Assembly (NCBI RefSeq): GCF_003112735.1
Contig: NZ_BFBR01000009.1
Span: forward strand, 62,001 to 126,000
Source: Candidatus Phycosocius bacilliformis
GTDB taxonomy: Bacteria > Pseudomonadota > Alphaproteobacteria > Caulobacterales > Aquidulcibacteraceae
DNA: 64,000 bases
Direction of reading: 5' to 3'
Below, in pieces: positions 37,755 through 45,932 of this stretch. The stretch's first letter is position 1; every line of letters begins with the position of its first letter. Position numbers and translations under genes: made by a program. The notes beneath the pieces are model-generated. The model was not told the origin of the DNA, did not search any database, and saw only the letters and a list, made by a program, of their open reading frames with translations.

Positions 37755-38861
37755 TTAGTCCCTCTCTGGCAGTCGCTGGTGAGTGACCGCATCAAAGAAA
37801 TGCGCTTTGTCGAGGTCAGCCTCAACCTGCACCATGTCGCCCATTTTGGGGCTGGGCTCTTGACCATGACTTTTGGCAATCAGGCTGGTGCCGTCGATAT
37901 CTAAGTGGATCAAGACCTCATGACCCAATGTTTCAACCATATCGACACGCCCGGTGAAACGGGCAGATGCTGCTGGCTTGCCCTGCCCTGCCAAGCGCAC
38001 ATCCTCTGGGCGCAAGCCGATCTCGATCCCCTCATGTGCCCCCAAATCCCAGCGCGCAGGCAGGTCAAAACCCGGACTGCCCGGCGCATGGATCGACCGG
38101 CCCTGTAGCCGACCTTGCAGAATCGACATGCTGGGTGCCCCGATGAACCGGGCGACAAACACATTGCGGGGCCGATGATAGAGTTCCAATGGCGCGCCGA
38201 CTTGCATCAGATTGCTGTCACCAGCCTCTGCCAAGGGGGCGAGGACGGCAATGCGATCACCCATGGTCATGGCTTCTGTCTGGTCGTGTGTGACATAAAC
38301 CGCCGTAGTGCCAAGGCGCTTTTGCAATCGCGAAATCTCGGCCCGCATGCCGGTGCGCAATTTGGCATCAAGATTGGACAAGGGCTCGTCAAACAAAAAG
38401 ACCGATGGGTCCCGCACGATGGCCCGGCCCAATGCGACCCGTTGGCGCTGGCCGCCTGACAATGCCTTGGGCTTGCGGTCAAGATAGGGATCAAGCCCCA
38501 GAATGGACGAAGCTTCTTGGACCCGTCGATCAATCTCGTCCTTTGGTGTTTTGCGCACTTCCAACCCGAAAGCGACATTTTGACGAACCGTCATGTGGGG
38601 ATAAAGCGCGTAGGATTGAAACACCATCGCCACGTCGCGGTCTTTTGGCTTGACGTCATTGACAATGCGATCCGCAATCCTGAGCTGTCCGGAGCTTACC
38701 GTTTCAAGCCCTGCAATCATGCGTAAGGCAGTGGACTTGCCGCACCCTGACGGGCCGACCAGCACCATGAATTCCCCGTCCCTGATCTCGAGAGACAGGT
38801 TCTTGATGACATCAGTTTCGCCATATCGCTTTGCGACGGATTGAAAAGTGATGCCAGCCAT
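37755..38861 (-). CDS. malK: ABC transporter ATPase, MalK/UgpC type
   Basis: A 368-residue ATPase. Walker A is GPSGCGKST, the Q loop VFQSYALYPHMTV, the ABC signature LSGGQRQRVALGRAI, Walker B VFLFDEPLSNLDAKLR and the switch histidine YVTHDQTEA. The C-terminal third is an MOP/TOBE regulatory domain (IGLRPEDVRLAG), where MalK proteins receive control signals. It is the first gene of the left arm and is divergently transcribed from the RpiR-type regulator over a 312-bp gap. Confidence 0.95.
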   Translation of the reverse strand: MAGITFQSVAKRYGETDVIKNLSLEIRDGEFMVLVGPSGCGKSTALRMIAGLETVSSGQLRIADRIVNDVKPKDRDVAMVFQSYALYPHMTVRQNVAFGLEVRKTPKDEIDRRVQEASSILGLDPYLDRKPKALSGGQRQRVALGRAIVRDPSVFLFDEPLSNLDAKLRTGMRAEISRLQKRLGTTAVYVTHDQTEAMTMGDRIAVLAPLAEAGDSNLMQVGAPLELYHRPRNVFVARFIGAPSMSILQGRLQGRSIHAPGSPGFDLPARWDLGAHEGIEIGLRPEDVRLAGQGKPAASARFTGRVDMVETLGHEVLIHLDIDGTSLIAKSHGQEPSPKMGDMVQVEADLDKAHFFDAVTHQRLPERD

Positions 38862-39173
38862 GCCGTCTTCCTGCCCCTGCTCACGCGCAGAAACCGAAAA
38901 TCACAGCCGTGGAGATGCGGGCCGATTGGCCGCGGGTCCATGCTTGCCGGACAAAAGTCGCCTTTTGGCAGCAAATGCCCACCCAGGTCTGCTTCTCTCC
39001 CCGACTGCAGTTTCCACCCTGTGGAGGGTTCGTCTGCCGTTCGTTTGTTTTGGTATTGCACATTTGATGTAGCAAAACTACAAAACCTACGCAACACGCG
39101 TTCAAGGATGGCATTGGGCGCAGAAAATGCGTATAAATCAAGTCAAGAAACAACAGTCGACAGGGGGGAAGCG
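38862..39173. promoter_or_regulatory. Divergent promoter region malK / rpiR
   Basis: A 312-bp gap between two divergent carbohydrate operons. The region near 39051-39090 holds a plausible promoter for the regulator: TTGCAC at 39056-39061, a 17-bp spacer and TACAAA at 39079-39084, with the palindrome at 39068-39082 overlapping spacer and -10. The regulator start is about 90 nt further on. No clear -35/-10 pair for malK stands out. The rest shows no coding character. Confidence 0.6.
39068..39082. promoter_or_regulatory. Putative RpiR/HexR-type operator TGTAGCAAAACTACA
   Basis: A 15-bp palindrome with 5-bp arms identical to those at 11584-11598. It covers the likely -10 region of the regulator gene, which suggests autorepression, and lies about 207 bp from malK. 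HexR of gammaproteobacteria binds a palindrome of the same length and arm start (TGTA...TACA) and loses affinity when KDPG binds its SIS domain. A KDPG-sensing role would fit the eda/edd operon nearby (inference). Confidence 0.6.
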
Positions 39174-40043
39174 GTGATCATCACTCAGATCGATTCGCAT
39201 CTTGCCCAATTGCGCCCTTCCGAACAGCGGGTCGCACGCTTTGTTCTGGGGCGGCCGACTGTTGTTGTAGAAATGTCGATTGCCGACTTGGCAGAGCGCG
39301 CCGAAGTGTCCGAACCCACCATCATGCGGTTCTGCAAGGCCATTGGCTGCATGGGCTTCATGGACTTCAAGCTTAGTCTGGCGCGCGACTTGGAACGCCG
39401 CACATTGTCCATGAGTCGGCAAAACCCGCACGTAAAGGGTCATAACGCCCTGGGTCAGGCTTTGTTTGAGCAGGTCACCAAGTCGCTGGGCCAACGCGGG
39501 GCGGCTCTGGGCCTCGACAATATGGATGAATTTCTCGAAATTTGTGCCGGCAGTGGGCAGATCATCATCCTGCATTCAGGCGCTGAGACTTTGTTCGCCG
39601 AAACCTTGGTCAAATCCCTGCGCGCCTGCGCGTTTGAAGTGTGTGATCAGACCGAAACACTAACAAGCGGTCGACGGGACTGCCTTCTGGTTATTGCCTT
39701 GAAGTCGGCCGGCCGCATGCCTGGGATCGAAACCTTCTTGAACGAAATTTGCGAGGCAGGTGGCCGTGTCGTCCTGATTGGCCATGCCGGTCTACCCGCC
39801 AGCTTTGCCCTTGGCCAATTGGGGTCGGATCTGGCAGATCATGTCGCCTATGCCGCCTTAATTGAGGCAATTAGACTGGGGATTGAGGCGCGGCTATCGA
39901 CATCTGGGCATTTTTCCCAAGCTGATTCTGAAATGCTGCAATCTCAGCGAGAGATGGCCTATGACGACGCCCGTCGGCGCGACCGGCAAACTGCAGAGCA
40001 GGGTGACACTGCCGAGCGCCTCATGATCAAGGGGACAGGTTGA
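39174..40043 (+). CDS. RpiR/HexR-family transcriptional regulator
   Basis: A 289-residue regulator with an N-terminal RpiR-type helix-turn-helix (LRPSEQRVARFVL, MSIADLAERAEVSEPTIMRFCKAIG) and a C-terminal SIS sugar-phosphate domain (GQIIILHSGAETLFAETL, GGRVVLIGHA). This arrangement is that of HexR, which represses zwf, edd and eda in other bacteria and is relieved by KDPG. I take the GTG at 39174 because GGGGGGAA precedes it and the frame upstream lacks family similarity. Its stop overlaps the glgB ATG (TGATG), so regulator and glycogen genes are one transcript. The natural targets are probably the palindromes at 39068 and 11584. Whether it is a true HexR orthologue is open. Confidence 0.88.
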   Translation: MIITQIDSHLAQLRPSEQRVARFVLGRPTVVVEMSIADLAERAEVSEPTIMRFCKAIGCMGFMDFKLSLARDLERRTLSMSRQNPHVKGHNALGQALFEQVTKSLGQRGAALGLDNMDEFLEICAGSGQIIILHSGAETLFAETLVKSLRACAFEVCDQTETLTSGRRDCLLVIALKSAGRMPGIETFLNEICEAGGRVVLIGHAGLPASFALGQLGSDLADHVAYAALIEAIRLGIEARLSTSGHFSQADSEMLQSQREMAYDDARRRDRQTAEQGDTAERLMIKGTG

Positions 40044-42301
40044 TGGCCATCAGAACCCGGAAACAAAAGCCAGTGGCCGATACGCCGCTGCACACCACAC
40101 ACACAATGTCCACAGACCTTGCCCATCCCGATGAAATTGCTGCCTTAATCGGCGGCCGCCACGCCAACCCGTTTGCCTTTCTCGGACCCCATCTTGACGA
40201 GGCGGCCTCGACGTGGATCATCCGGTGTTTCCTGCCAGGGGCAGAAAGCGTGGCTGTGGTGTTCGAGGACCAAGCGGTGGAGATGGTCCAGCTCCATAAG
40301 GAGGGTCTGTTCGCGGCGCGCATCGAACTAGTCCCCGGGCGCCCACATTATCACTTTAAGGCAAGATGGGACGGCCGGGACATCGCTCTTGAAGATCCTT
40401 TTCGCTTCCCTGTCATCCTCAATGGGAAGGAAATCTTGAGGTTCCGACAAGGCCAGCTGTGGCGGGCCTGGGAAACCCTGGGTGCACGAAGCCTGACACT
40501 TGAGGGGGTTCACGGCTTTGCCTTTGCCGTCTGGGCACCAGCAGCACAGCGGGTGTCAGTGGTCGGACCCTTCAATAATTGGGACGGTCGCCGTCACATC
40601 ATGCGCAAGCTGCATGATGCGGGCATATGGGAGATTTTCATCCCCGGCCTGTCAGTTGACGACATTTACAAGTACGAAATCATTGGGGCGGACGGCAGTT
40701 TACAGCCTCTCAAATCCGACCCCTTTGGCCAGGCCGCCGAAGTGCGCCCTGCCAATGCCAGCCGCTTGGTGGAGCCGGTTAAGGCTAATAATCAAGACCA
40801 GAATTGGCTGGAAAACCGCCATAGCCGCCATGGACTTGATGCACCCATTTCCGTCTATGAAGTTCATGCCGGCTCTTTCAGGCGTAAGCCTGAAGAGGGA
40901 AACCGCCCCCTCACCTATGGCGAATTGGGTGACTGGCTGATCCCTTATGTACGCGAGATGGGCTTTACCCATGTTCAATTCATGCCACTCACCGAATATC
41001 CCTTCGACGGGTCCTGGGGTTATCAACCTGTCGGCATGTATGCGGTGACGAGTCGGTATGGCTCTCCCGATGAGTTCCGTGACTTGGTTGCCCGCCTGCA
41101 TGCCGCCGATATCGGGGTCTTGTGCGATTTTGTTCCCGCCCATTTCCCAATTGATGGCCATGGTCTCAACCGTTTCGACGGGACAGCCCTTTATGAACAT
41201 GCCGACCCCCGGCTGGGCTTCCACCCTGATTGGAAGACCAATATTTACGATTTCACCAAGCCGGAAGTGGTCAATTTTCTGGTCTCATCGGCCCTCTATT
41301 GGCTCGACCGGTTCAAGATTGATGGGCTTCGCGTCGATGCGGTCAGCTCGATGCTCTATTTGGACTATTCGCGCGCTGAAGGTGAGTGGATACCCAATAT
41401 CTATGGCGGCAACATCAATCTGGAAGCCGTCCAATTCATGCGTCGCCTCAATGAGATGTGCTATGGTGAAGCCGATGGCATCATGATGGTGGCTGAGGAG
41501 TCCACCGCTTGGGCCGGTGTGTGCAAGCCGACCTATGACGGCGGTCTGGGCTTCGGGTTCAAATGGAACCTTGGCTGGATGCATGACACCCTGCAATATA
41601 TGAGCCGAGATCCCATACATCGCGCTTGGCACCATGGCGAGATCACGTTTGGGCTGGCCTATGCTTGGTCGGAGAACTTCATGCTGGCCCTCAGCCATGA
41701 TGAAGTTGTCCATGGCAAGGGATCCATTTTCTCGCGCATGCCTGGGGATGATTGGCAGCGCTATGCCAATCTGCGGGCCTATTACGCCCTCATGTGGGCT
41801 CATCCTGGCAAAAAGCTGATTTTCATGGGGGCTGAATTCGCCCAAGTCGCTGAATGGAATTATGAAGGCAGCCTTGATTGGCACCTGCTCGACCAACCTG
41901 GTCATCGCGGCGTGCAGTCCTTGGTGCGCGATCTCAACCATCTGTATCGATCATTGCCCGCATTGCATCAGCGCGATTGCGACCCTTCAGGCTTTGACTG
42001 GGTACAAGCCGATGCCGCTGATGTGTCGGTCTTTGCTTTCCTGCGCTGGAACCATGACCGCAGCGAGAAGCTGTTGGCTTTGATCAACATGACGCCTGTC
42101 CCCCGAACAGAGTATCGGGTCGGGGTGCCCCATGCCGGTCGCTGGAAAGTGATCCTCAACACAGATTCTGCCGCTTATCACGGCTCGAATTATGATGGTC
42201 CCGACCAAGTGGAAGCCGAGGCTGTGGCCTTCAATGGCCAGCCTCACTCGATCGTCCTGACCCTGCCTCCCTTGGCGGGCCTCTATCTGATCCCCGCATA
42301 G
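40043..42301 (+). CDS. glgB: 1,4-alpha-glucan branching enzyme
   Basis: A 752-residue GH13 branching enzyme. Two N-terminal CBM48-like modules contain NPFAFLGPH and VWAPAAQRVSVVGPFNNWDGR. The barrel has YEVHAGSF, FDGSWGYQPVGMYAVTSRYG, the nucleophile aspartate in IDGLRVDAVSSMLYLDYSR, the acid/base glutamate in MMVAEESTAW and the third aspartate in LSHDEVVHGKGS. It forms alpha-1,6 branches in glycogen. The ATG at 40043 shares a base with the regulator stop. No glgA or glgC is in the window, so glycogen synthesis must be completed from elsewhere. Confidence 0.96.
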   Translation: MAIRTRKQKPVADTPLHTTHTMSTDLAHPDEIAALIGGRHANPFAFLGPHLDEAASTWIIRCFLPGAESVAVVFEDQAVEMVQLHKEGLFAARIELVPGRPHYHFKARWDGRDIALEDPFRFPVILNGKEILRFRQGQLWRAWETLGARSLTLEGVHGFAFAVWAPAAQRVSVVGPFNNWDGRRHIMRKLHDAGIWEIFIPGLSVDDIYKYEIIGADGSLQPLKSDPFGQAAEVRPANASRLVEPVKANNQDQNWLENRHSRHGLDAPISVYEVHAGSFRRKPEEGNRPLTYGELGDWLIPYVREMGFTHVQFMPLTEYPFDGSWGYQPVGMYAVTSRYGSPDEFRDLVARLHAADIGVLCDFVPAHFPIDGHGLNRFDGTALYEHADPRLGFHPDWKTNIYDFTKPEVVNFLVSSALYWLDRFKIDGLRVDAVSSMLYLDYSRAEGEWIPNIYGGNINLEAVQFMRRLNEMCYGEADGIMMVAEESTAWAGVCKPTYDGGLGFGFKWNLGWMHDTLQYMSRDPIHRAWHHGEITFGLAYAWSENFMLALSHDEVVHGKGSIFSRMPGDDWQRYANLRAYYALMWAHPGKKLIFMGAEFAQVAEWNYEGSLDWHLLDQPGHRGVQSLVRDLNHLYRSLPALHQRDCDPSGFDWVQADAADVSVFAFLRWNHDRSEKLLALINMTPVPRTEYRVGVPHAGRWKVILNTDSAAYHGSNYDGPDQVEAEAVAFNGQPHSIVLTLPPLAGLYLIPA

Positions 42302-42313
42302 AAAGCGGCACGG

Positions 42314-44413
42314 ATGTTGGTGAAACTGACACCTGGTAGCCCTGCCCCCATGGGTGCGACGCCGGTAGAAGGCGGGGTGAATTTCGCCGTGTTCAGTGCG
42401 CATGCCGTCCGGGTTGAATTGGTAATCTTCTCCCCCGATGGCAGGGCCGAAATCGGGCGTGCGGACTTGCCCGCACGCGATGGAGACATTTGGCATGGCT
42501 TTGCCCCGCGGCTGGGGTCTGGCACCGTTTATGGCTATCGAGTTCATGGGCCGTATCAGCCAAGCCAAGGCCATTTGTTTAATCCGCACAAATTGCTGCT
42601 TGATCCCTATGCCAAGTCGCTGACCGGCAGTTTCAGTTGGGGACCTGAGCATTATGGCTATTTTTATGAAAGCCACGATCCCGACTCTCAGGCCGATACG
42701 AGGGACAATGCCGCGCGTTGTGTGAAGGCCGTGGTGGTCGATCCGTCGACTTTGCCCCCTCTTCCAAGTCATTCTGCCCGGCCCTGGCGTGACACCATCA
42801 TTTACGAAATGCACGCCAAAGGCTTCACCATGATGATGCCCGGCTTGTCGGACCGCGAGAAGGGAACATTGGCAGGCCTGTCGACACCGGCCGCACTGGA
42901 TTATTTGAGTGCGCTGGGTATCACCACGCTTGAACTCCTACCGCTGCATCATTTCATCCATGACCGGTTTCTGGTGGACCAAGGGCTCAAGAATTATTGG
43001 GGCTACAACACTCTGAATTATTTCGTGCCTCAGCTTGAGTATGGCATGGAGGACAGCAAAACGGAGATGCGTCGTTTTGTTGAAGCCGCTCATGACCGCA
43101 AACTCGATGTCTGGATTGACGTGGTCTATAATCACACGTGCGAAGGAAATCGGCATGGCCCGACTTTGGCGTACCGGGGCCTCGACAATGCCTCATATTA
43201 TCGCCTGAACCCGCAAAACCCTGCACAATATGATGACATCAGCGGATGTGGTGCAACGTTGAACGCGGCCCACCCACAGGTTCAGGCGCTGATCGTTGAA
43301 TCACTGTCTCATTGGGCCGAATTCTATGGCATTGACGGCTTCCGCTTTGACATTGCCCCGTCGCTCTCATTGGACACTTCTGGCCGCTTCAACTCACACG
43401 GGCCCATTTTTGATGCAATTCGACGCGATCGACGGCTGACTGGCAAACGTCTGGTCGCCGAAGCTTGGGACGCCCGCGGGGGCTATTATGTTGGAGACTT
43501 CCCGCTTGATTGGGCTGATTGGAACGGCAAGGCACGCGACAGCATCCGCCAATTCTGGCGCGGTGATCAGGATAAAGCGCGCGACTTTGCCAAGGCGTTG
43601 GCTGGCTCACCGGATTTGTTTCGTCACAAGGGCAAACCAGTATCCGCCAGCGTCAATTTCGTGACCTGCCATGATGGCTTCCCGCTGGTCGACCTAACCC
43701 GGTATTCCCGCAAGCATAATCACGGCAATGGCGAGAATAATCGCGATGGTGGAGATCACGACTTTTCCGCCAATTATGGTGTTGAAGGCCCGAGTGGGGA
43801 TGACAAGATCACCCACCTGCGCGAACGCCAAGCACGCAACATGCTGACCAGCGCTTTCATGTGCTTTGGCACGCCAATGCTGTTGGCAGGCGATGAAATC
43901 GGTCGCACGCAAGGCGGCAACAATAACGCCTATTCACAGGACAATCCGGTCAGCTGGATCGATTGGTCCTTGCTGCAGACCAAGGCCGGGGCAAGCCAAT
44001 TGTCCTTCACCCGCCAACTGATCAGCTTGCGCAAGCAGATGTTTGCCGGTTTTCCCGATGGCCATCCCAATGGTGTGGGAGAGCGAGAGCCCACCATCAG
44101 CTGGTGGACGGTCTGGGGCCGCCCCATGTGCCCGGACGACTGGGCCGATCCGCTGACACACTGTTTTGCCGCCATTTATGAGCCCGGTGGCTGGCTGATC
44201 TTGATCAATGCCAGCGCCGAGGATGCCAATTTCATTCTGCCCCCGACGGCAGCGGGCATCTGGCGACTAGCACTTTCAACCGCGGACCCGTCGCGGCCCG
44301 CCGGCGAACATGTGGCTGCGGGTGGACAGACCCTGAAACTGCCTGCCCACAGCCTGAAGATTTTTTCCCACGACCCCAGCAGAAAGATAGGAAAGACCGG
44401 ACATGGCTTTTGA
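42314..44413 (+). CDS. glgX: Glycogen debranching enzyme GlgX
   Basis: A 699-residue isoamylase-type GH13 enzyme. A CBM48 module (GGVNFAVFSAHAVRVELVIF) is followed by YEMHAKGFT, YWGYNTLNYFVPQ, DVVYNHTCEGN, the nucleophile aspartate in IDGFRFDIAPSLS, the glutamate in LVAEAWDARGGY and the third aspartate in VTCHDGFPLVDL. LLAGDEIGRTQGGNNNAYSQD is a GlgX hallmark. It removes short outer branches from phosphorylase-limit glycogen. It lies 12 bp after glgB and overlaps malQ by 11 bp. Confidence 0.96.
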   Translation: MLVKLTPGSPAPMGATPVEGGVNFAVFSAHAVRVELVIFSPDGRAEIGRADLPARDGDIWHGFAPRLGSGTVYGYRVHGPYQPSQGHLFNPHKLLLDPYAKSLTGSFSWGPEHYGYFYESHDPDSQADTRDNAARCVKAVVVDPSTLPPLPSHSARPWRDTIIYEMHAKGFTMMMPGLSDREKGTLAGLSTPAALDYLSALGITTLELLPLHHFIHDRFLVDQGLKNYWGYNTLNYFVPQLEYGMEDSKTEMRRFVEAAHDRKLDVWIDVVYNHTCEGNRHGPTLAYRGLDNASYYRLNPQNPAQYDDISGCGATLNAAHPQVQALIVESLSHWAEFYGIDGFRFDIAPSLSLDTSGRFNSHGPIFDAIRRDRRLTGKRLVAEAWDARGGYYVGDFPLDWADWNGKARDSIRQFWRGDQDKARDFAKALAGSPDLFRHKGKPVSASVNFVTCHDGFPLVDLTRYSRKHNHGNGENNRDGGDHDFSANYGVEGPSGDDKITHLRERQARNMLTSAFMCFGTPMLLAGDEIGRTQGGNNNAYSQDNPVSWIDWSLLQTKAGASQLSFTRQLISLRKQMFAGFPDGHPNGVGEREPTISWWTVWGRPMCPDDWADPLTHCFAAIYEPGGWLILINASAEDANFILPPTAAGIWRLALSTADPSRPAGEHVAAGGQTLKLPAHSLKIFSHDPSRKIGKTGHGF

Positions 44414-45932
44414 TCGCGTGAGTGGCATCTTGCTCCACCCCTCCAGCTTGCCCGGCCCCTATGGTGTGGGTGAAATTGGCGATGAGGCCATGACCTTCAT
44501 CGATGCCCTGGCCGATGCTGGCCAGAAGGTGTGGCAAATCCTGCCGATCAATGCGACTGGAAACAATGCTAGCCCTTATTCGGCGACCACCACATTTGCC
44601 GCCAATCCGCTCCTGATCGATATTGATGGCCTCATTGAGGCGGAGTTGCTGAGCCATGAGGAAGTTGCCCATCTCAAAGAGCTGCCTCAGGAAAAGGTCG
44701 ACTATGAGGTCACGGTTCCAGCGCGGCTCGCAGTGTTGCATATGGCCGGTCGTCGCTTGGCCACAAAGCCAAATCATCCACTTGCGCCAGGATTAGCAGC
44801 CTTCAAGGCCCGGCATGGGCGTGCCTGGCTTGACGATTATGCGCTGTTCGAGGCGATTTCGGTCTCGCGCCAGCGGCAGGGTTGGATGCATTGGCCTGAT
44901 GGGCTTCGCGCCCGTGATCCTGAGGCACTCGCACAAGCCCGGACAGATTTGGCAGAAGACATTGCCGCCATCGAGGCCTTGCAATTTCTGTTTGACTTGC
45001 GCTGGCAGCGCTTGCGCCGGCATGCAGAATCCAAGGGCATTATGATTATTGGCGATATGGCTATTTTTGTTGCCCATGATTCAGCCGATGTCTGGGCTCG
45101 GCCTGACCTGTTTAAGCTGGATGAGGACTTCAACACCCGTGTCGGGGCGGGCGTTCCCCCGGATTACTTCAGCGCAACTGGCCAGTTATGGGGAAATCCC
45201 ATCTATGAATGGGACAAGATGGCCGATGAAGGCTTCTCTTGGTGGATCGCCCGTATGCGACGGCTGCTGGATTTTGCCGACGCTGTGCGTATCGACCACT
45301 TCCGCGGTTTTGCAGCATGCTGGGAAACTCCCGCAGGCGAAACCACTGCCATCAATGGCCAATGGGTTGAAGTACCCGGAGATGCGCTATTCACTGCAAT
45401 TACACAGGCTTTGCCAGATCTTAAGGTGATCGCCGAGGATCTCGGACACATCACCGAGGATGTCATTGCGTTGCGTGATAAGTTCGATTTTCCTGGTTTG
45501 AAGATCCTCGAGTTTGAGTTTGGCAATGGCGCGCCACGTGATGAACGTCACCCCTATCACTATCCGGCGTCTACAGTGTGCTACCCCAGCACGCATGATA
45601 ACAATACAGTGATTGGCTGGTTCAAAAATGATGGACGAGAGGCTGAAGCCCGGGCCCCGGACGCAGCCCGGGAAGCCGCAGCCGCACTTGAACTCCTAGG
45701 AGGGGACGGAAGTGACTTAAATTGGCGCTTCATCGAGTTAGCCCTCCAATCAGGCTCAAGTTTGGCCATAATCGCTTTGCAAGACGTTTTGGGCTTGGAT
45801 GGTAACGGGCGGATGAATACACCTGGGACCATTGACGATAATTGGAACTGGCGTTTTCAGGCGGGTGATTTCGGGCCTGCACATCGTCAACGTTTGCACA
45901 GCCTGACCCAAAAATATGGACGATTGACCTGA
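44403..45932 (+). CDS. malQ: 4-alpha-glucanotransferase (amylomaltase)
   Basis: A 509-residue GH77 enzyme. It begins RVSGILLHPSSLPGPYGVGEIG, and has QILPINATGNNASPYSA, GVPPDYFSATGQLWGNPIYEW, the nucleophile in VRIDHFRGFAACWE, the glutamate in VIAEDLGHITEDV and PSTHDNNTVIGWF with the third acid. It transfers maltodextrin chains and frees glucose, which links imported maltodextrin to glucokinase. The first four codons overlap glgX and its stop shares a base with the next start (TGATG). Confidence 0.96.
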   Translation: MAFDRVSGILLHPSSLPGPYGVGEIGDEAMTFIDALADAGQKVWQILPINATGNNASPYSATTTFAANPLLIDIDGLIEAELLSHEEVAHLKELPQEKVDYEVTVPARLAVLHMAGRRLATKPNHPLAPGLAAFKARHGRAWLDDYALFEAISVSRQRQGWMHWPDGLRARDPEALAQARTDLAEDIAAIEALQFLFDLRWQRLRRHAESKGIMIIGDMAIFVAHDSADVWARPDLFKLDEDFNTRVGAGVPPDYFSATGQLWGNPIYEWDKMADEGFSWWIARMRRLLDFADAVRIDHFRGFAACWETPAGETTAINGQWVEVPGDALFTAITQALPDLKVIAEDLGHITEDVIALRDKFDFPGLKILEFEFGNGAPRDERHPYHYPASTVCYPSTHDNNTVIGWFKNDGREAEARAPDAAREAAAALELLGGDGSDLNWRFIELALQSGSSLAIIALQDVLGLDGNGRMNTPGTIDDNWNWRFQAGDFGPAHRQRLHSLTQKYGRLT

